From assembly GCF_000292345.1 (NCBI RefSeq), contig NZ_ALOU01000049.1:1-64000 (forward strand): a DNA stretch of 64,000 nt, read 5' to 3'. A program made the translations under genes and the position numbers. Of this stretch, positions 59,992 to 64,000 are shown one piece after another; the first letter of the stretch is position 1; every line of letters begins with the position of its first letter. The notes beneath the pieces were generated by a model. It had not been told where the DNA came from and did not search any database. It was given only the letters and a program-made list of their open reading frames with translations. This DNA is from Cupriavidus sp. BIS7 (GTDB lineage: Bacteria; Pseudomonadota; Gammaproteobacteria; Burkholderiales; Burkholderiaceae).

Positions 59992-61332
59992 TCACTCGTT
60001 TGAAGTTGCAGCGGACAGAGCAAGCCGATGAACGGCGCCAGCTTCGTGGAAACTCATTCGGATTCCATCATCTCGCAGACCGCTTACGACCTCTCGGCGA
60101 GACCCCCGACGTCCAGCTGCGACAAGCTCCCTGCGCTTTCGAAGATACGCGTGCGTGCGTGCCGCGGCCCTCGCTTCGACCGCAGTCCTTCGTACACGCC
60201 TCCCGTTCTGGACAATTGTTTCGACAGCGTCGGGAAAGCGCTCCCGGAGAAATTTATCCGAAACCCCGAGAATCCTAGCCGTCTCATTAACGTGGATGGC
60301 CTCTCCTCGAGCGATGAGGTCCTGCAGTCTTTCTGATACGGTTTCCCAGCAAGGAATAGGGCGTCGCTTGGCTCGAGACACTACAGCAGTGCGCGTCCTT
60401 GCGAACTGCTCATTCGGGGTCATCACTAGCTCGTTGCCAAGCAATACGTCCGAAATGCCGACATTGCAGTACTGCGCAATTCGAAGGACAACGGGAAAGC
60501 TAGGAACCACGTGCCCGTTTTGCCAACCGTGCATGCTTGATTTTGTTACTCCGAGCGCGGAGGCGAAATGCGCGGAGACTCCGTTGGCAAGAGTTGCTAT
60601 CGCGTGTCTGAGAAACTGCGCTACGCCGCCAGGCTCAGGCAGTATCTCTTCGAAGAACTGCGCGACATCCAACAATTCTGCGACTCGTCGTGCTGCATCT
60701 ACATCTCGTGATGAGGCACGTCGGCTATTACCTTGGGATAGGCTCTGTGCGCAATGTGGACATCGCCCAGGGATGAAACACTTGCGTCCCGTGTTACTTG
60801 ATTTGTCACATGAGCAGCCTTCCATGAGCTCCAGTTCATGAATCGGACATGCCTTGACGATATCAAACGTCCACAACAAGCGGTTGTAGGCTTCCGTTTC
60901 ACGGCTGACATCTTCTGCATAGCATTGAGGGCAGTAGCGCCCGCACTTGGATGCGAGAAGGAAATTGCTCAACAGGTCTTGAAGATGGATAAGCGTAAGG
61001 TACTGAAGGTCCTCACGTCCGGTAAGTAGATTCAGCGCGCGTGACCAATCAGCAGCGTTTTGGCCAAAGCCGCTCATCGCATTGATGAACCAGTCATTTA
61101 CGAAGCTCCGGGTGTTCAGACGCCTCCAGGAGGAAACAAGAGGTGCGACAGCTTTGTCGGCCACCGACCATGGCGCAAGATTGCATGCAACACAAAGTCG
61201 CTGAAAATAGCTACGCAAGTCCTCACGTGTCGCCCCGTTCAGGCCCATTGGTTCAAGGCTGTACAAGTAGGAGCGCGCTGGGAGGTCCTCGGGCCATCCG
61301 GCCGGCTTGTTAGACTCTAGTAGTTCGAGCAT
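59992..61332 (-). CDS. tniQ: TniQ/TnsD-like transposon targeting protein
   Basis: This 446-residue protein is the target-site component of the transposon. The N-terminal TniQ part (LPARSYLYSLEPMG) is followed by zinc-binding cysteines at about residues 134-137, 162-175 and 185-194 (CPQC, CPIH, CSC, CPHC). A first helix-turn-helix lies at about residues 253-273 (FASALGVTKSSMHGWQNG) and a second at about 348-366 (NETARILGVSDKFLRERFPD). The size and extra DNA-binding segments resemble TnsD rather than a minimal TniQ. Its start overlaps the tniB stop (TAATG). Being next to the tRNA, it is a candidate for recognising that gene; this is inference. Confidence 0.8.
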   Translation of the reverse strand: MLELLESNKPAGWPEDLPARSYLYSLEPMGLNGATREDLRSYFQRLCVACNLAPWSVADKAVAPLVSSWRRLNTRSFVNDWFINAMSGFGQNAADWSRALNLLTGREDLQYLTLIHLQDLLSNFLLASKCGRYCPQCYAEDVSRETEAYNRLLWTFDIVKACPIHELELMEGCSCDKSSNTGRKCFIPGRCPHCAQSLSQGNSRRASSRDVDAARRVAELLDVAQFFEEILPEPGGVAQFLRHAIATLANGVSAHFASALGVTKSSMHGWQNGHVVPSFPVVLRIAQYCNVGISDVLLGNELVMTPNEQFARTRTAVVSRAKRRPIPCWETVSERLQDLIARGEAIHVNETARILGVSDKFLRERFPDAVETIVQNGRRVRRTAVEARAAARTHAYLRKRRELVAAGRRGSRREVVSGLRDDGIRMSFHEAGAVHRLALSAATSNE

Positions 61333-62417
61333 TAGAACTCTCTCAGCGAAAAGGACTCATCTCGCTTCTTCTGCAGCTCGTTCCTAACGTCATCCTCCGA
61401 CACATACTCAGGCTTGGTCAGGCTTGGCAAGTACTTGCGTATGCGCTCCTCACCATCCAAGCAGTCTGCAAGAATTGTTGCGTGCTGTACGGCACTGGGC
61501 ATTGCAGAGAAAAGATACTCATCCTTCCACGTCGATACCCCACTAGTCTGCATATCGGTTGCCGCATTCACGACGGCCTGGCATACAACATCTGCCGTAA
61601 AGCCTGGAAGCGAACACGTCCCGGCCGCAAGAACGTCTCTGAATTGCATGAGATTGACGTCATATGGAAGAGGGAGACTAGACTGCAGCGAAAAGAGAAA
61701 CACTCCATATTCCTTGCGGCCCTGTGGCGTAGCGGGATACCGAGGAAAGTGGACAACCGAGACTCGTCGTGAGATTTGGGCGCTTGCTTTTACAAGTGCC
61801 TCCGAGCCATACGCCCCCAACATCAGAAGATTCGTTCCTGGCAGATTGGCAAGCGACTTGAGAAGGTCGCCGTATTCCAAAGGTTCTTCGTCCGAATTCG
61901 TAAAGTGAACGCACTCGTCAAGAATGATGTGCCTTGTCTTTCGTTGTTCCAGTGCACGCGTAGCGGCAAAGCGCATGCTAGGCAGTTTGTTGAAGACCGT
62001 CTCCGGTGCAGCGAGCATCGGTCCAGGTTTCGTCAATATGGCTTCGTCCCACCGCGGTACGAGGAGCTTGTCACCTATCTCGCGGTAAAACAGAGGCCAA
62101 TCAAATTTGCCACCGCTCGCCGGTGGGACCTCTGCAAGTATCGCGGGGATACAGCCCCGGTTCTCGTGAATCTCCGCAATATGTTGCTGGAGGAACTGGG
62201 TGAGAAGTCTGCGTCCGAGAGTGCTTTTGCCAACGCCGGTAGGGCCAACAACCAAGGTTATGGTTCCTTCAGTTCCTGGCGTCATCAGCCGGGTAACCGC
62301 TTCGGATACCTGCCTCATGCTGTTATGAGCAAAGCAGAGCTGCTTCAGCCACGCCACCTTCATTGCGATGGAGCCACTTGTCGCGGCTTCCCTAGAGAGT
62401 TTTGTTTCCATTTGCAC
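61332..62417 (-). CDS. tniB: TniB/TnsC-like AAA+ ATPase of the transposon
   Basis: This protein of about 361 residues is the ATP-dependent regulator that links transposase to target selector. Walker A GPTGVGKST lies near residues 58-66 and Walker B IILDECVHF near 164-172. It follows tniA with a TAGTG overlap, so the start is the GTG at 62417 or the ATG at 62411. The length fits TniB/TnsC-type proteins lacking the long C-terminal extension of Tn7 TnsC. Confidence 0.85.
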   Translation of the reverse strand: MQMETKLSREAATSGSIAMKVAWLKQLCFAHNSMRQVSEAVTRLMTPGTEGTITLVVGPTGVGKSTLGRRLLTQFLQQHIAEIHENRGCIPAILAEVPPASGGKFDWPLFYREIGDKLLVPRWDEAILTKPGPMLAAPETVFNKLPSMRFAATRALEQRKTRHIILDECVHFTNSDEEPLEYGDLLKSLANLPGTNLLMLGAYGSEALVKASAQISRRVSVVHFPRYPATPQGRKEYGVFLFSLQSSLPLPYDVNLMQFRDVLAAGTCSLPGFTADVVCQAVVNAATDMQTSGVSTWKDEYLFSAMPSAVQHATILADCLDGEERIRKYLPSLTKPEYVSEDDVRNELQKKRDESFSLREF

Positions 62418-64000
62418 TACAACTGTGGCAGCACGTCGTGTTCTGTTAGAGATTGATAGCTGTACTCGACAGCATGTGTCTGCGTCTTTGAGTCTTTAGG
62501 TGGCGTCGTGGCTTGCTGCACTCGGCGGTGCTCAACAGTCGCGCCCGTTCCGTTCGCTTCGTAAGGAGCAATAGCTTCCTCACTCGCTGAGGCCGGAATA
62601 CAGAAGTCCTCTCCTCGTTCGTAAGCTCTGAGCCACTGCAATATGGTGGATTCTGGAAGACTCTTGTCTGCTTTCCCGAGCTTCATTCGCATAGCTTCGA
62701 ACAAGTACCTAAGCTCGATGCGCGTGAACCTGGCAACTTGCGCAAGCACGCTTGATTTGCAGCGAATCCAGTGCCTGTCCACTTTTGCGTAGACGATAGC
62801 GGAATTCCACATATCGAGTCGCACCTCCACCGTGGCGTTGATGTGTTTCGCATCGGCGAAGGCATCATTCCAATAGTGAAGGTGTCCGACCTTGATGCCT
62901 GCTTTGCTGACTAGACGCGTACCTCCCCTGTCCACAGGCAGGCAGGTCGCGATTCTCCATTTCATGTCATAGTCCACACACTTATTGAGTCGTGCACCTG
63001 TTTCAGCGAATCGTTTCGCCAGATACTCGTTTGGCGTGTGGTCGTGTGCAGGGTGGGTAGTTTCGTTGTATTCCTTATAGAAGAAGAAATCGAACAACCC
63101 ATGCAGGACTGGAAACGACAAGGTATCCCCACGTATGGGGTCTACTGAACGGGTGAGGGTCCGTACGTTCTGGCATGCTTTTGTATTGCCGACAAGGTTG
63201 TGAACAAGTAGCGTATTTGACGTGCCGAAAAGACGCTCACATACCCCGCCGAATCGACTCTCATGCGGAGGTCGATACCGAATGCTGGTGCGCGTGAGAT
63301 GGCAGACGTTATTGAAATGCTTCGACCAGAACTCGCGACCGTTGTCGACAATGAGCATCGATGGCATCCGCCTATGGCGCCGGACAATCTCTCTAAGAAT
63401 CATCACGCAACTGGTAGTGCTTGGGTGATGCACGCTCAGATAGAAGGCAAGGACCACGCGGGTATGCGCATCGATTGCGATGGTGAGCCAAGGGCGCCGC
63501 TTATAGACTCGTCCACCTCTGCCTCGTATTCGGACGAGGATATCCACCTTGGTATGGTCAATATGGACACACTGGAACGGCCTGCCGCCATGTATCTTTT
63601 CTTTGAGGCTGAGGTACCACGTGATTGGCGCCTCAGCATATGCTTGCCGCGAACCTTGGCGCTTCTTTACATCTTTGAGCTCGCGAAAGTGTCTATAGAA
63701 CGTCTTTGACGATACAGCTGGAATGTTCTCCTCCTTGCAGCGGGCCACGAACCGCTTGTAGGAGTTTGCGTCGATGGGATTGGTCGGGTTGTTGGTCTCT
63801 TCGGAAATGCGCTTAATCAGGTCCAGTGTTTCGGCAGGGACTCGGCAGGTGGTGTTTCCAGGTCTGAACTTGTCTAGTAGGGCAATCGTACGCGCATAAG
63901 CGCTCTCACCTGCTTCGCGAGCGCGCTTAGCCCAGCGTTGAAGCGTCCGCGTCGACACATTGCTTTCGACGGCGCCATAGCGGCGTGCCTCGACCATGCT
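62417..64000 (-). CDS. tniA: TniA/TnsB-like DDE transposase (N-terminus outside the window)
   Basis: At least 526 residues are visible; the frame is still open at the right edge, so the true start may lie outside. The catalytic residues are D in HVHIDHTKVD-like (about residue 147 of the visible part), D in LIVDNGREFW (218) and E in GVCERLFGT (254). The D-35-E spacing is that of retroviral-type integrases. The N-terminal region has a helix-turn-helix-like VSTRTLQRWAKRAREAG. The size resembles TniA of Tn5053-type elements. No TnsA-like endonuclease is seen within the window, so replicative transposition with resolution is possible. Confidence 0.88.
   Translation of the reverse strand, partial: SMVEARRYGAVESNVSTRTLQRWAKRAREAGESAYARTIALLDKFRPGNTTCRVPAETLDLIKRISEETNNPTNPIDANSYKRFVARCKEENIPAVSSKTFYRHFRELKDVKKRQGSRQAYAEAPITWYLSLKEKIHGGRPFQCVHIDHTKVDILVRIRGRGGRVYKRRPWLTIAIDAHTRVVLAFYLSVHHPSTTSCVMILREIVRRHRRMPSMLIVDNGREFWSKHFNNVCHLTRTSIRYRPPHESRFGGVCERLFGTSNTLLVHNLVGNTKACQNVRTLTRSVDPIRGDTLSFPVLHGLFDFFFYKEYNETTHPAHDHTPNEYLAKRFAETGARLNKCVDYDMKWRIATCLPVDRGGTRLVSKAGIKVGHLHYWNDAFADAKHINATVEVRLDMWNSAIVYAKVDRHWIRCKSSVLAQVARFTRIELRYLFEAMRMKLGKADKSLPESTILQWLRAYERGEDFCIPASASEEAIAPYEANGTGATVEHRRVQQATTPPKDSKTQTHAVEYSYQSLTEHDVLPQL

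Larger units (their letters stand above)
59922..64000 (-). mobile_element. Tn7/Tn5053-like transposon inserted behind tRNA-Arg (partial)
   Basis: The genes tniA-tniB-tniQ run on the minus strand to the right window edge. The putative end begins TGTCGTAA followed by ACGACATCTCATGG, about 48 bases from the tRNA 3' end. Elements of this family start with TGT, have terminal repeats and duplicate 5 bp of target; TGAAT (59917-59921) would be the copy on this side. The base composition is markedly less GC-rich than the chromosome. The far end and any cargo lie outside the window. Confidence 0.75.

Noticed and set aside
59874..64000. CRISPR array or cas genes linked to the Tn7-like element
   Set aside because: No repeat-spacer pattern or effector gene is visible in the part of the element inside the window; the part beyond the right edge cannot be judged.

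Overview
The window (about 63-65 % GC over most of its length) looks like a beta-proteobacterial main chromosome, most probably Cupriavidus or close Ralstonia-type Burkholderiaceae. The pointers are the order mnmG-rsmG-parA-parB-atpI-atpBEFHAGDC, a Bug-type tripartite-tricarboxylate receptor, several LivK-type binding proteins, a trifunctional PutA and a tandem glycine riboswitch ahead of gcvTHP. The mnmG/rsmG/parAB/atp block and four perfect parS sites place the window near, but not at, the replication origin; this is inference from gene order.

Layout. 0-9 kb holds two branched-chain amino-acid (HAAT) ABC transporter sets: a partial one (livH, livM) and a complete one (livK, livH, a fused livM-livG, livF). 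A small unknown gene and a TSUP permease lie between them. 9-12 kb has a LysR regulator divergent from a Bug receptor and an N-formylglutamate amidohydrolase-like gene. 11.9-16.6 kb is the chromosome partition locus with parS sites, mnmG, rsmG, parA and parB. 16.9-24.7 kb is the complete F1Fo ATP synthase operon. 24.7-35.8 kb holds an esterase, hemE, priA, putA and an orphan LivK-type receptor. 35.9-38.5 kb is a lower-GC accessory island: a PAAR protein, a DUF6402-like putative type VI effector and three tandem paralogous membrane-anchored proteins that look like immunity proteins. 38.7-43.9 kb holds a TPR protein, a CPA2 antiporter, a YbdK-type ligase and an ETHE1-like metallo-hydrolase. 44-50.4 kb (minus strand) is the glycine cleavage operon gcvT-gcvH-gcvP followed by sdaA, all behind a sigma70 promoter, a tandem glycine riboswitch and an intrinsic terminator. 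50.5-59.5 kb holds a small glycine-zipper lipoprotein, the Rep helicase, an OmpR/EnvZ-like two-component pair, another LivK-type protein, hemN with an FNR-type box, and a diheme cytochrome c. 59.8 kb is tRNA-Arg(CCG). Directly behind it sits a Tn7/Tn5053-like transposon whose tniA-tniB-tniQ genes run to the right edge.

How the genes work together. Glycine sensed by the riboswitch should raise GcvTHP; serine made from glycine-derived one-carbon units (via GlyA, not in this window) can then be deaminated to pyruvate by SdaA. PutA appears autoregulated through GTTGCA operators that overlap its own -35 element. ParA, ParB and the parS sites form the chromosome segregation system. HemE and HemN belong to haem synthesis, and the FNR-type box fits anaerobic induction of hemN.

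Most noteworthy. First, the tRNA-Arg-anchored Tn7-like element: a large TnsD-like TniQ lies next to the tRNA, and the putative transposon end starts about 48 bp past the tRNA 3' end inside a striking palindrome. Second, the PAAR/DUF6402 module with its triplicated candidate immunity gene. No CRISPR array, rRNA operon or complete replication origin was seen.
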